From the NCBI GenBank assembly GCA_958299035.1, contig CATQJL010000316.1:26728012-26792011 (forward strand): a stretch of DNA of 64,000 nucleotides. Reading direction: 5' to 3'. The position numbers and the translations under genes are program-made. The notes beneath the pieces are model-generated. The model searched no databases, was not told the DNA's origin, and saw nothing but the letters and a program-made list of their open reading frames with translations. Below, piece after piece: positions 1 to 10,938 of the stretch; positions within the stretch are counted from its first letter, which is position 1, and each line of letters begins with the position of its first letter. The DNA comes from Cylicocyclus nassatus. Lineage: Eukaryota; Nematoda; Chromadorea; Rhabditida; Strongylidae.

Positions 1-547
1 AAACTAATAAGATGGTTGAATGATAATTTCGTCTTGGCATGAAAATTTTCGTAAAACTTTCCTAGTTGTTCCTTGCCAAAATTTTTTTTGTAGGCAAGTA
101 GCTAAACTTCTTCTATCATACATCAAGTATTCAGAATTTCAATTCGTCAGTAAGGAACAGCTATGCCCCAACATGGCTAAAATTCTAAAGGCTCAAATCT
201 GCCACTCCCTAAGTTTCGTTTCTATTCTCTAGTGGATGTAGAGAACAGCAATCTGGTACCTGGATACAGACAGTTTTCCCTATCTAGCAACTATCAATAA
301 AAATTGTGATTTGTCGCAAAATTTTTTGACCGAAAAAACCAAATTTTCTCATTTTTGCGCACAATGAGAAAATTGGGGTTTTCACTTGCCTTCTTTTATT
401 GCAAAATGGATTTTACTCGAAAAGATTTTTTGTTCCAATTTTCATTCAAGTGTCCTTTCCACATGTACCAAATATTAGGCAAAAAAATATCTGCAGCATC
501 TCTCATTATTAGAACCAACCGAAATTATTTATTAGTCAATCTCTTCA
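1..547. other. AT-rich non-coding flank, nothing recognised
   Basis: Only short open frames of about 70 codons occur, in poly-A/T-rich sequence, with no recognisable motif. A short stretch near 515-535 resembles the terminal sequence of the MITE end at about 30600-30624, but it is too short to annotate as an element. Confidence 0.5.
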
Positions 548-1716
548 TTAGGTTGGTGCAAAAGTTTGGTTAGTTTTCTTTAATTCTTAGCAAATCCTAG
601 AATGAAGATGAAAAAACACTTTAAAATGTATCTGATGCAGAATTTCTTCCTCTTTCGACTGCTAAACTCCCATTTGTGTTTTGTTGCGAGAGTGGCCAAA
701 CAGGGCAAACCTTTTGCCAACAATCCATATGTGCAGTTGCTGTATTTTTTCCTTGACTACAAACTGAAAAAACAAAAATTTTCGTGTTTTTCTAAAAGCA
801 ATGCTGAGCCGTTCTTGTATATGTGATTCTATACTACAAGCCTAGGTAAGTATAACTGTGGATTTCAGCCCATTCCGAGCAGTAGTTTTCGAGAAATATC
901 AAAATCAGCTTTCTTCTTTTCAGTTTCAGTGCTAAAAGCAATATTTCTCGAAAACTACTGCTCGAAATAGGCTGAAAATTTATAGTTATACTTACCTAGG
1001 TAGTAGTATAGAATCACATATGCAATAACGGCTCAGCATTGCTTTTAGAAAAGCACGAAAATTTTTGTTTTCTCAGTTTGTAGTCAAGGAAAAAATACAG
1101 CAACTACATATGTGGATATCATATATCGAAAGTATTGACATGTGCGAGTGGGAGGTCCGTAGAAATTATTTGGACGAAGATCTGATTTTTTTCGATTTTT
1201 TGGGCATTTGGATATCTCCAGATTTTTAGTGCGAACATTCCGTGGATCGAGCTTGGCGCAAGATCATAAACGCCATCTTGCAGAGCTTGCTTTGCTCTAT
1301 CGAACAGTACCCATAACCCTTTGTTGGGTTGAGCCTGGTTGCTTTGTTAACGCAAGCAAATAAGAAACGACATTATTTTCTTGACAACCTAATAGATTGA
1401 TGAAAATCTGAAAAAGCAGCTGAAAAAAGAAAAAAATGCGTAAAATGGCATAAGGTTTGCCATAGCTGCTAATCATTAGGGCTTCTCCAAAAGTCTTACA
1501 CAAAAATTTTGAAAACTAGCGAAAGTTGGACTTGGTAAAAACGTGTAATTTCTAGCAAATATCGCTTTGCTGTCGCAACAAAACACAATGGGGGTTCACT
1601 AGCTGGAAAGAGGAAGAAATTCTGCATCGGATGCATTTAAAAGTGTTAGTTTATCTTCATTCTAACGTGTCTGCCGATGGGTTGAAAAAACTGACAGAAT
1701 TTTTGCACCGACCTAA
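548..1716. mobile_element. Mariner-type palindromic MITE (TTAGGTTGGTGC ends)
   Basis: The left end reads TTAGGTTGGTGCAAAAGTTT and the right end is the inverse (AAATTTTTGCACCGACCTAA). The inverted repeat continues for more than 150 bp, including the matching blocks around GATGCAGAATTTCTTCCTCT. TTAGG termini on a TA-rich target are typical of Tc1/mariner-derived elements. Positions about 726-1112 form a nested hairpin with its turn near 920. The right half carries extra sequence (about 1113-1560) absent from the left, so another insertion or partial element lies inside. No transposase frame is present; the element is non-autonomous. Confidence 0.8.
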
Positions 1717-1719
1717 TGC

Positions 1720-2211
1720 TATGTTGTCCCATAATTATTTACCGTTTTTATTTTTAACATCAGCATTTCTCAAAAACTGGACACTTGCAAAATTCTCAAG
1801 CACATGATCGTGCTCCTGTATGTATGAGCTATATCATTACCTGTGTGGGAGGAGCTTAGGACTTCTAAGGTTGGAGTTTGTCATTTTACTCCATTCAATT
1901 TTTTCTTTATCTCTAACCATGAAAAAATTCGGAAAGTGCACAATCGAATATGCGATGTTCAAGCATGTGCTGGGAAAAATGGGGAATTTTTTAGATACTT
2001 TGGGGCGGAGATACGATTTTCAGTAAAATTCGTTTTTTACTGTTATCACATTTCAGCTCAAAACTTTACTTGTATTATGATTTATGCAGGCAGCCATCTC
2101 GTAGAGCTTGCTTTTCCCGATCAAGTGGTTAATCAACCGTCATCAGTTGGAGGAAAGATGCGAAAAGACGACCTTGAAGTAGAAACGGTGAATAATTGTG
2201 GGACAACTTAA
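1720..2211. mobile_element. Mariner-type MITE (TGTTGTCCCATAATTATT ends)
   Basis: The left end TATGTTGTCCCATAATTATT and the right end (AATAATTGTGGGACAACTTAA) are inverted copies including the following ACCG/CGGT. The element begins only a few bases after the preceding MITE, showing serial use of TA-rich termini as targets. A 122-codon open frame inside (1843-2211) has no recognisable domain and runs into the terminal repeat, so it is treated as chance. Confidence 0.6.
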
Positions 2212-3282
2212 TGGTAGTTCACAGGTTTGCTTCCGCATCAGACATTCGAATACAGCTGCTGTATTTTTTTTAAGCTAAAAGCTAAAATGAAGATTTCAAA
2301 GCCTTTTTCAAAGCGCTAGACAGTTCTCATATAATTAATATATAAGGTGTCTTAAGATAATATGCACGCCATTTGATCGTTGATAATTCTTTTGCTCTGA
2401 AGCCTTTCGCCAATCTTTAGGGTCCATTTCATAGTGTTGGCTGTTTTCCCAGGTTTACAGTATGGAGGAAATCATCATAGATCGTCCTTTCTTACTCTGG
2501 GATTGCGGTAAGAACATCCGGCATACAGAACCACTGTGATATACCTTCTGACATTCTTTTCCCAAAAACCCGCAAAATTGGTTTCAAAATTTCGCAAAAT
2601 TGTGTACTAGGATATTTGCGCATTCTGATTCACTACACAACTTCCTGACATTGTTTGCAGCTTTTTTGATGGTGAAATCGCATTTTCGACAGATATAGAA
2701 GACACATTGCGGTTTATCGGGGATAAGTTGGGATAAAAGAGCTTCAATAAAATGAAAACCTTATGCTCAATATCAACGTTTTCTGAGGCATTCTTTTGCC
2801 GATCTTCGGTATGTTTTGTAAAGCAAACTCTAACTTCGACTTACAGTATGGAACGAATCACCGATCGCTCTTCATTGCTGTAGTAATGGTAGAAACTTCT
2901 AGCATACAAAACTATTATGGAACGGGCCGTTGGGAAATTGTGCGATAAAATTTTCGCATATGCTGATTCACTACAACACCTTTTACGACTTTTTTTAGGG
3001 GTGGTATCACATTTCTAGCTAACATTAGAAGGGCATTTGTTACAACTCAACTTAGAAAAGAATCGTCAGAGTTAAGTGAAAATTTTATGTTTGAAAGCAG
3101 CGACTTTGCGTTTTTGGCATGAGTAGGCAAGCATACTGATTACGAAAACAGAACGGAGATAGAATAGCATGCATACTGATTACGAAAACAGAACGGAGAT
3201 AGGGAATTAGCATGTAGAAGTAGGTACAAGAAAAAGTTGTACAGGAAAGAGATACTCACATTTATCATAATGTTTCGCAGAG
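2212..3282. repeat. Non-coding region with diverged direct duplication
   Basis: Two diverged direct copies of a roughly 300-bp unit can be followed. The first lies near 2395-2700 (with CAGTATGGAGGAAATCATCA and, later, CTGATTCACTACA) and the second near 2776-3060 (CAGTATGGAACGAATCACCG, then CTGATTCACTACA). A separate perfect 32-bp direct repeat occurs at 3131-3162 and 3171-3202, separated by 8 bp. No coding sequence can be supported. Confidence 0.5.
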
Positions 3283-3309
3283 CCGGACGGAGCAGGGTAT
3301 GCCACCTAG
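3283..3309 (+). mobile_element. Solo Helitron-like 3' terminus
   Basis: The stretch GGAGCAGGGTATGCCACCTAG followed by T is a close relative of the 3' end of the Helitron-like element that finishes at 62645 (GGAGCCGGGTAAGCCAGCTAG, then T). CTAG ends followed by host T are a Helitron hallmark. No matching 5' end was seen upstream, so this is a truncated or very diverged copy. The family identity is an inference from one terminal motif. Confidence 0.4.
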
Positions 3310-5300
3310 TTTCTCAAATTCGTTTCTATAAGTAGAAGAGTTCTATCACCCTATTTTCAGGGGTATAAGCCGTACTTTTTCAAATTTGCTCACGAGCTGC
3401 TCAGTCTTTTCATTGTGTTTCAAGAAGCGATCCTTATGCCGCACAATTCTTTCAGGCAATACGCAGCACGGTGTAGTGTCCTTTGGTTGGACGTCCCGTG
3501 ATGCGTTCAGGCTGGTCGAGGTAAGCTAGGACCACCCCGCGGCTTATACTAGTCCCCAAGCGAAACCAATTTTTGTACAGCGAAAGCGAATCATTTAATA
3601 TCTTTATGCTGGAGTAAAGCACGAGCAAGCATGAATCTTCGGGGAATCAACTGTTTTTTTACGCTACAAACAAAAATAATGACACAAAATCGCAGACTTG
3701 CGCGAGCCAAAACAGTGCTCTTCTGATTTGCTCATGAACTATGCAACAAAAGTACATGTATTGTCTACGGTAATAGTTGATTTTCTGGAATACACTATGA
3801 CAATCAGATGTATCTGCCTGCTTAATGTGTAGGGATAGACAGTTTTGAATAATTGCAAAAAATTTCATTCTTTTACATCGCTTTGTCACACTTCTCATTA
3901 AAGCCGAAATACGCTTAATTCAGCAAAATCTGATTTATAAAAAGTATTTTTGCAAGCTGTAAACATTTTAACTCAAAAATCTAATTGACGGAACATCGAA
4001 AGATCTTTGATGTTAAAGTCGATATTTTTGAGTATTAAACCTTTCAAATTCACCTTTAACTTCGAGGAATTTGGTGCAAGAATTTGAAAGCTATTTTGTA
4101 AAAATGACTTCGTTCTATGGAATAGTTCTTCAATCCACAATCAAATTCGCCTTGTTGCGCTTGAAAAGAAAAGAGAATGAGAAGCGATAACCTTTTCTTC
4201 AGCTTCAATGATAGGTCGTTCCAAGAATTTTTTTTCATTGAGGAAGCTTAACTTTTGTGGGTGTTCTATAAACAACCATGTGTAGTAAGTGTCAGCTCAT
4301 TTTAGGCGGACTGGGCTGGCGGGAGTCCGCACTGCAGCAAGTCGCGCCGCTTTTGTAGTCTGCGTCTCTTCATTCAAATTTGTCTCGCTGAGCCAGTGGC
4401 GTGCGGGCGCGCTGCTGGCTGGGAAAGTTTGGGAAAGTTCACCAACTCCGGTTGAAAAAGACTTCATTGGAAATGGTAACTATTGAGAAGAGGACAAACA
4501 AGAAAAGAACCAGTTTTGAAAACGCGAAGTTTTGTTTTCATTAAGTCAAATTGCTCATCAAAGCTAGTCTAGTTTCTGTTCGTCCTCTATTTTTACCCGC
4601 TTTTTGTAATTTCATTTTCTATCAACGTTGTCAGCCTTGTTCTGCACAAAGAGTTCAGTGATTCTAGAATCACAGAAATTTTTGTTCGAACTCAACGAGA
4701 ATTATGTACCAAATTCCAATAGGCTTATAAATTTCTCTCACTCTAGTTCCAATGCTAAAATGTTTGATGCGAGAAAGTAAAATGAGATAAAGCGGTTCAT
4801 ATTGATTGCCAAAGACCGCTCTTGAAGAGAACGTTGTGGTTGGAAGAGATTGAAGCGGGAGGATGTTAGCGTATTCTTGTATGGAAAATTCCAGTATTTT
4901 TCTTACAATGGAATGCACCTAACTTAGCTAGTCTTTTAAAAAGAGACATACTTTTTGAACCACTCCAAAAACTAGTTTCACATATGATATTCCTATCCGC
5001 GGCGCGTCATTCTAAACCTCTTTTTTTCTGTAAAAAAGTTGCATGCTAATCCACTCAAGTTGGCATCACGCCATTATCAGCTAACAATAAGTGCTATTAA
5101 GCTTGCATTAAGTTCCTCGTTAGCGAGAAAAGATTCTGTTTAATGTTACTTCGATCTCCAAGCACACTTTTTGGCAGAGCTCTATAGCCAGTATGTTCAA
5201 GCTGAGTTGTCTGACCACTTTGCAGAGTGAAAACTCATAGCTCGCTTCAAATGGTGCGCCAGCTGAAAATACCATAATTCAAATTTCAAGACTGATGAGT
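3310..5300. other. Non-coding region with minor inverted repeats
   Basis: Positions about 3503-3546 (GCTAGGACCACCCCGCG) match one arm of the small palindromic element at 42276-42480 in inverted orientation, so half of that family is present here. A GC-rich stretch at 4289-4420 includes the hairpin GCGGACT...AGTCCGC (4304-4331). Near 4484-4592, GAGGACAAACAAGAAA and its near inverse suggest another short MITE. No gene is supported; the remaining sequence is AT-rich. Confidence 0.4.
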
Positions 5301-5308
5301 ATGTATGT
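5301..5308. repeat. 8-bp target duplication, left (family X copy 1)
   Basis: ATGTATGT lies directly before the terminal TATACTTGGGT. The identical octamer follows the right terminus at 7153-7160. An 8-bp duplication is characteristic of hAT-class insertion. Confidence 0.8.
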
Positions 5309-5332
5309 TATACTTGGGTAATTCGATAATTT

Positions 5333-5510
5333 TTCATCGAATGAATGAATATCGAATAAATTCGGAAAATCAAAAATATCGAATGAATGAATTTCGAATA
5401 AATTCGGAAAATCAAAATTATCGAATGAATGAATTTCGAATAAATACGGAAAATCAAAAATATCGAATGAATGAATATCGAATATATTCGAACATTGAAA
5501 GTCGAATTTC
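5333..5510. repeat. 42-bp tandem repeat, about four units
   Basis: The unit start GAATGAATGAAT recurs at 5339, 5381, 5423 and 5465, an exact 42-bp period. Because 42 is a multiple of three and the unit lacks stops in one frame of each strand, long open frames of repeated 14-residue units appear on both strands (79 and 104 codons). These are by-products of periodicity and are not annotated as genes. Confidence 0.85.
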
Positions 5511-5589
5511 GAATAAATATTCGAATGATTTATCGAATAACTAGAGCAACCATATCTCAAACTTGCCGACATATCTGGCTGAAGCCGAT

Positions 5590-6335
5590 CCATTCATAAT
5601 CAGCCCCCTAGTATCCCCTATACCAACTCCTAGCTCAAAATTTTCCAAAATTGCTGAAATCAATAAAATAGATTTCGGTTTTAATCAGCGCCCTCACTTA
5701 CCCCCCTGTACCAACTCCCAACCCCGTAGCTCAAGATTTTCCAAAAATCGATAAAATCGATAAAATAAGTTTTTATCCATAATCAGCGCCCTCACTTACC
5801 CCCTTGTAAAAACTCCCAACCCCGTAGCTCAAGATTTTCCAAAAATCGATAAATTCGATAAAATAAGTTTTTATCCATAATCAGCGCCCTCACTTACCCC
5901 CCTGTACCAAAACTCCCAACCCCGTAGCTCAAGATTTTCCAAAAATCGATAAAATCGATAAAATAAGTTTTTATCCATAATCAGCGCCCTCACTTACCCC
6001 CTTGTAAAAACTCCCAACCCCGTAGCTCAAGATTTTCCAAAAATCGATAAAATCGATAAAATAAGTTTTTATCCATAATCAGCGCCCTCACTTACCCCCT
6101 TGTAAAAACTCCCAACCCCGTAGCTCAAGGTCTTCCAAAAATCGATTAAATCGATAAAGTAAATTTTTATCCATAATCAGCGCCCTCACTTACCCCCTTC
6201 TAAAAACTCCCAACCCCGTAGCTCAAGATCTTCCAAAAATCGATAAAATCGATAAAGTAAATTTTTATCCATAATCAGCACCCTCACTTACCCCCTTGTA
6301 CCAACTCCCAACCCCGTAGCTCACGATTTTCGCTG
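5590..6335. repeat. 98-bp minisatellite array, about seven and a half units
   Basis: The marker AATCAGCGCCCTCACTTACC recurs at 5683, 5781, 5879, 5979, 6077 and 6175, with a variant at 6273, giving a period of 98 bp (once 100). Each unit holds a C-run, CAACTCCCAACCCCGTAGCT and a core of repeated AAATCGATAA. The same core, inverted, makes up the 120-bp array at 61620-62570, and single diverged units occur near 41745-41850 and 60690-60830. Confidence 0.9.
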
Positions 6336-7160
6336 TTTGGATTCATAGCGCTAGGTGTGCGATCTTTTGAAGCAATAAGTTGGCCACATATGTACTTAAA
6401 TTCCACAAATGCTACGATACATTGCCTGTTCACCGGAGACTTTCGTCTTGTGTGGTATAAGCTAGTCGTGGACGAAGGCATGTGGTTTCCTCCGCGAAGC
6501 GAGCACGAATGCCCCTATAACCCCGGGCATACTGCAGGCATTTCAGTGGCGACGTTTTATGATACTCAAATTGTCCAAAACCTATTCTGAAAGTACAGAA
6601 TGCAGGGCATTTATCTTTTTAGTATGTTGTACACGCTAAACATTGTGGTAAGCTGCCATTACATCTGAAGTATCGCAAGCAGCAAGGAAGAATGCGACTC
6701 TCCATGTAGTTTAAAGGTATACCGGTTGCAAAAGATGCATTACCGAGTTTTGCAAAAAAACGCGGACGAAGTGAGCTTGATACTCAGCAGTTGGCTCTGC
6801 AACAAAGTCGAATAATCTGAATACGGAGTACATTCGAATACGAATTCGAATAAACATTCGAATAAAACATTCGAATAAAATCTATTCGAAACCCCGTTTT
6901 TTGATTATTCGAGTTTTCGAATAATATTCGAAACCTCGTTTTTTGATTATTCGAGTTTTCAAATTTTATTCGAAACCCTGTTTTTTGATCATTCGAGTTT
7001 CGAATTTTTTTCGAAACCCCGTTTTCTCAATTATTCGAGTTTCGAATATTATTCGAAAATGGAAGAACTCCGAATATCGAATTTCGAATACGAATATATT
7101 CGAATGTTTTATTCGAATGATCGAATTTCTATTCGATTCGGACCCAAGTATAATGTATGT

Positions 7161-8331
7161 CCTTTTTCAAAAGGTCAAGCTAACTTAAGTACCTTTACTT
7201 TTTAGTTTTGACTGATCCATAAAACGGTGAGCACAAGATCGAACTTGTTATTAGACACTTACTTGTTGATCTTCTCGACACCTGAATAAGGGCCATTTTG
7301 TCAGGTCAACTTCAAGGTTCAAAAAAGTTTTATCAGGGCATCATTTTTCATTATGTAAGTCATATCTGTAAGTCATATTGTGATTTGCAAGTTGCACAAA
7401 ACGCATGATTTCTTACGGTAAAGAAGACATCAATGTATCACGAAAAACTACAAAGCTCAAGGCTACGATTAAGCTAAGCTTGGTCGGAAGAAAAAGGGTT
7501 TTTGCGGGTCGTACACATCCAAGCAAATGAATCAATAACAAGATATTAATAGAAAAGGTTTTTCAGGCACAGTCGAGAGAACGAAACTGAATTTGTCTTG
7601 CTTGAAGGCACTGGCTCAAAAATGCAACTACAAGTTTTTTACCTCTTCTTGGCCTTAAATGCGCTAAGCCCAGTACTGTGCTTGAATTATCGAAATTGTC
7701 AGAAAGTTGTCTGAAAAGTGAAAAAACAAGCTTTTTATAGCGTTTCCGGCCTTGGAGATTGTCAAAGGGTGTATGAGTCCACTCATACAGTCTGCTGCAG
7801 CTGGTTGCTGTTTTTGGCGGAAATTCCTCGCTCAGCCTCTTTCAGTAATCTACCAGGCCGAAAAACGTCACAAAAAGCGCTCTTTTGTCAACTTGAGAGA
7901 CTTCAAGCATAGTGCTAAATTTTAGCGCTTCCTGAAGGCCAAGGAGAGGCGAACAGATCGTAGTTGCAATTTCTCCGAGCCACTATCTTCGAACGAATTT
8001 ATTTACGCGATGCTGCTGCAGCCAAGGTGTCATTTTTTTGGTCACAGTGGGATTATGCAACATCTTAACTTAATATCTTACGTGTCTTTGACAAGATGAG
8101 AAAATACAAAAAATTAGCGACAGACACGAAAACGTCCTACTATGCAAAATTCATATTTTCGTGATCAGCATGCCAATAGCTCTCTGAGTCAAATTTCACT
8201 CAAACGAGTAACCACAGTGAATCTAAATGCAATAGCAGTTTTTAGCAATACAATGACTGAGTGGGACTCACGTCGTAATTTACATAATGCTAATCAACGA
8301 ATGCGACACAGTAAAGTGAAAGTTACGCACA
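7161..8331. other. Non-coding, no feature recognised
   Basis: AT-rich sequence with short open frames only (longest about 80 codons). No splice-flanked coding block, terminal repeat or RNA gene was recognised. Confidence 0.4.
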
Positions 8332-8511
8332 TAACCTTTGATTCAACTGGCTCGGCATCATCAGGGCGGGGCTTTGTGGCCTAATTGGGGCCGCTCGCGC
8401 CCGCGACGCACCTGCGTCTCTCTCGCGCGAGTGCTCTCTGATCATACCTAGCCTTAATTAGGTCACGAAGCCCCGCCTTCCCGAATGCCAAGCCAGTTGA
8501 ATCAAATGTTA
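8332..8511. mobile_element. Short inverted-repeat MITE (TTTGATTCAACTGGC arms)
   Basis: The left arm (about 8333-8381) reads CCTTTGATTCAACTGGCTCG followed by GGCGGGGCTTTGTGGCCTAA; the right arm (about 8452-8510) is its inverse with a few changes. The loop between the arms is GC-rich with CGCGC runs. There is no coding sequence. Confidence 0.7.
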
Positions 8512-8933
8512 GTTGCAAAACTGTTATAAAGCTGTTTTTACCTGATTTCCAAGGCGGCCGTTGTTCAAGTGAAGCCCAACATACTTCTTCTGTTCGACGG
8601 ACGTACAGTCTGAAGGCGCATCCAGTAAGCGTAAGGAAAAGTATGAAACACCAGCGGGTTTGAATTAGTCAAATGAGAATGCGTTCCTGATAATGTGAAT
8701 AGAGATCTGTCGCTGTATTTTTGCGAGCAATCGTAGTTTGCGTTATTCATGCTATTTAATCATCCATCACAACAAGATTATAACAATCACAATTTCCTCC
8801 ATTATGGTAAGAAAGATATTAAGTTGTCAGGTTGTCATGTTTAGATAATTTTAATTTCGCCCGTAGTTATTTTAGTTTTTGCAAGAGGTTTTAAATAAAT
8901 TTCATGTTTACGGCATGTGGGCAAAAGACATAT
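8512..8933. other. Non-coding, no feature recognised
   Basis: No terminal repeats or coding motif were recognised between the short MITE and the Cys/His-rich block that follows. Confidence 0.35.
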
Positions 8934-9116
8934 TAATCGATATCGCCACATCCGCGGCTCGTGTGTAAAACATTTACTTTGTGGCTTAAGATCCGTTTTG
9001 TCCCCATTTTTGTAGATGACTTTGCATTCTTTCAGGTGATGAGCAGAGACCGGACTGTGATGATCAGGCAAGCATAATCTATAGTATTTAGCAATTATGC
9101 GGAATGACACAAACAT
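8934..9116 (-). pseudogene. Cys/His-rich coding fragment, copy 1
   Basis: Read on the minus strand, this block aligns with 56255-56470 at nucleotide level and, with indels, at protein level. Shared features include an LPxxH stretch, an HHLKEC/NHLEEC motif and a CFTHE/CFAHE motif further on. The arrangement of Cys and His suggests a decayed zinc-binding domain; a CHHC-type finger is one possibility, but the spacing does not fit cleanly. Frames differ between the two copies, so both are broken. The function is unknown. Confidence 0.4.
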
Positions 9117-9571
9117 GTTTACACATGTTTATCTGAGCCGTTAATTAGTGTGCCCCATCTGTGCAATTACTCACATTCTGACAAGTAGAAGTTCTCAACA
9201 ATTCTGCAAATTATCTCTAAGCCTTCTGTGTTCATTTCTACGCGATGCACGTGAAAGGATTTAGAAATAATTTTCTAATCACTTTTATACCCCCCCCCCT
9301 CCCGTTTTTGAAACGCTGTTCTTTGAAGAAAATTTAGCAGACGAAAAACACAATTAATATTTCGAGTGTGTATACAACTGCCGTACTTGTAGTCATTGGC
9401 CCTTGCGGCAACAATATTGCTGGACAGACCCTGCTATGTCCTAATTGTGTCTCAAAGTTGAGGTTTTTAGAAAGTTTTAGAGTTTTTCAGAAAGAATTTC
9501 AAAAAAGTCTAGCAGAAAATGCCGATAACTTAACAAATTGAAGAGTGAAACAGAGCGCAACTTATAATTCA
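9117..9571. other. Non-coding with a C-tract
   Basis: A homopolymeric run of C (about 9291-9300) is the only notable feature. No coding or terminal-repeat signal was recognised. Confidence 0.4.
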
Positions 9572-10129
9572 CTAGCTGATGTTCCCGTTCTCACCCGGGA
9601 CTTTAAGTTCAACCAATATGTCGTCGGCTCCCATTCGTATAGAGGCGGGTTGCAAACTTCCCTGATCTTCAGGATAAACTTGTTAAACCTCTACGTTAAG
9701 CATTAAATTTCGTGTTCTCTCGTCGAGCTTATTCTTGAAGTCACTGAAGTCCGCAGCCCGTCTTCACACGAATCTGGAAGCCAACCTACTTACACTTTCT
9801 AACTTCTACGTTGCGCGAAAAATGCTTTGAGACGAACCAGCTGCATCCTGTCGGCCTTGAGATTAGAATGAACTCTACAACCCCTGCTTACATGTTTATT
9901 ATAAAGTGATTGGTTAGAGCACGTAAAACTTTCATTTCCCATATCTAATAAACAAATCAATAAATCAATAGAAGGATCCTGCGCCGCCGCAAAAAGTAGC
10001 CATAAACCCCGCCGGGGTCGAAAACATATGTGTGCGAAGTTTCAGCTCAATCGGTTCAATGGCTGGCATTTTTATAACGAGCGAACAACTAAACGAACCT
10101 TCTCACAGACATTGAGTTTTGTATATATA
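9572..10129 (-). mobile_element. Helitron-like unit a (minus orientation)
   Basis: On the minus strand the unit ends with a hairpin (CCCG...CGGG), then AACATCAGCTAG and host T. On the plus strand this appears as host A followed by CTAG at 9572. The body includes CCGCCGGGGTCGAAAACATA and a tail CAGACATTGAGTTTTGTATA, both shared with units b and c. CTAG termini with no target duplication and A|T insertion are Helitron traits. There is no Rep/helicase coding, so the unit is non-autonomous. Confidence 0.55.
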
Positions 10130-10536
10130 CTAGCTGGTGGCCCCGGTCTCACCTAAGACTTTAAGTTAGTTAAGCCAACAGAACTTGCAAACTTACGCCT
10201 TTAGATTTCTTTTAACATGCGCATAAAGCGCTTCAGACTAACTGCCGCACCCTACCGACTTTAAGACTGAAGTGGACTTTACCGCCCCTGCTTACATGCT
10301 TATATGTAAAAATGATCGGTTGCCATGATGGCCCTTCATTTTCTTAGGTTTGAATAAACAAATCAATAAATCGATAGAATGGCCCGGCGAATGCCGCGAA
10401 AAGTAGCTTAAGCCACCGCCGGGGTCGAAAACATAAGTGTGCGAAGTTTCAGACGAATCGGTTCAATGGCTGGCATTTTTATAACGAGCGAACAACTAAA
10501 CGAACCTTCTCACAGACATTGAGTTTTGTATATATA
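10130..10536 (-). mobile_element. Helitron-like unit b (407 bp)
   Basis: The unit starts at CTAGCTGGTGGCC and runs to the next identical start at 10537. It is almost identical to the corresponding part of unit c. It follows unit a without any spacer, in the same orientation, as expected for head-to-tail or nested Helitron insertion into the A|T of the previous unit's TATATA end. Confidence 0.6.
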
Positions 10537-10938
10537 CTAGCTGGTGGCCCCGGTCTCACCTAAGACTTTAAGTTAGTTAAGCCAACAGAACTTGTAAACT
10601 TACGCCTTTAGATTTCTTTTAACATGCGCATAAAGCGCTTCAGACTAACTGCCGCACCCTACCGACTTTAAGACTGAAGTGGACTTTACCGCCCCTGCTT
10701 ACATGCTTAGATGTAAAAATGATCGGTTGCCATGATGGCCCTTCATTTTCTTAGGTTTGAGTAAACAAATCAATAAATCGATAGAATGGCCCGGCGAATG
10801 CCGCGAAAAGTAGCTCTAAGCCACCGCCGGGGTCGAAAACATAAGTGTGCGAAGTTTCAGACGAATCGGTTCAGTGGCGCGCGTTTCTATAACGAACCAA
10901 CAACTAAACGAACATCCTCTCAGACATCGAGTTTTATA

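Larger units (their letters stand above)
5309..7152. mobile_element. Family X, copy 1: hAT-like non-autonomous element
   Basis: The termini are perfect inverted repeats TATACTTGGGT/ACCCAAGTATA, flanked by a perfect 8-bp duplication (ATGTATGT). Inside, both ends are rich in ATTCGAATA-type sequence. The left portion holds a 42-bp array and a 98-bp array; the right portion (about 6640-6800) matches family X copy 2 (for example TACTCAGCAGTTGGCT in both). No transposase frame is recognisable. The 8-bp duplication suggests the hAT superfamily, which is an inference because the enzyme is absent. Confidence 0.85.

Noticed and set aside
2458..2520. Possible small exon after a TTTACAG acceptor encoding EEIIIDRPFLLWDCG
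   Set aside because: The short DRPFL motif recalls serpins, but no other part of such a protein is present and the second diverged copy near 2845 lacks an open frame.
5590..6335. Regular repeats that might be taken for a CRISPR array
   Set aside because: Units are contiguous 98-bp minisatellite repeats without unique spacers, in a eukaryotic transposon.
6284..6590. Open frames inside family X copy 1 as a possible transposase
   Set aside because: The frames are below 80 codons, lack any hAT catalytic or dimerisation motif, and are not preserved in copy 2.
8934..9116. Firm assignment of the Cys/His block to a CHHC zinc finger
   Set aside because: The spacing between Cys and His differs from the canonical CHHC pattern and both copies contain indels; only a generic description is justified.
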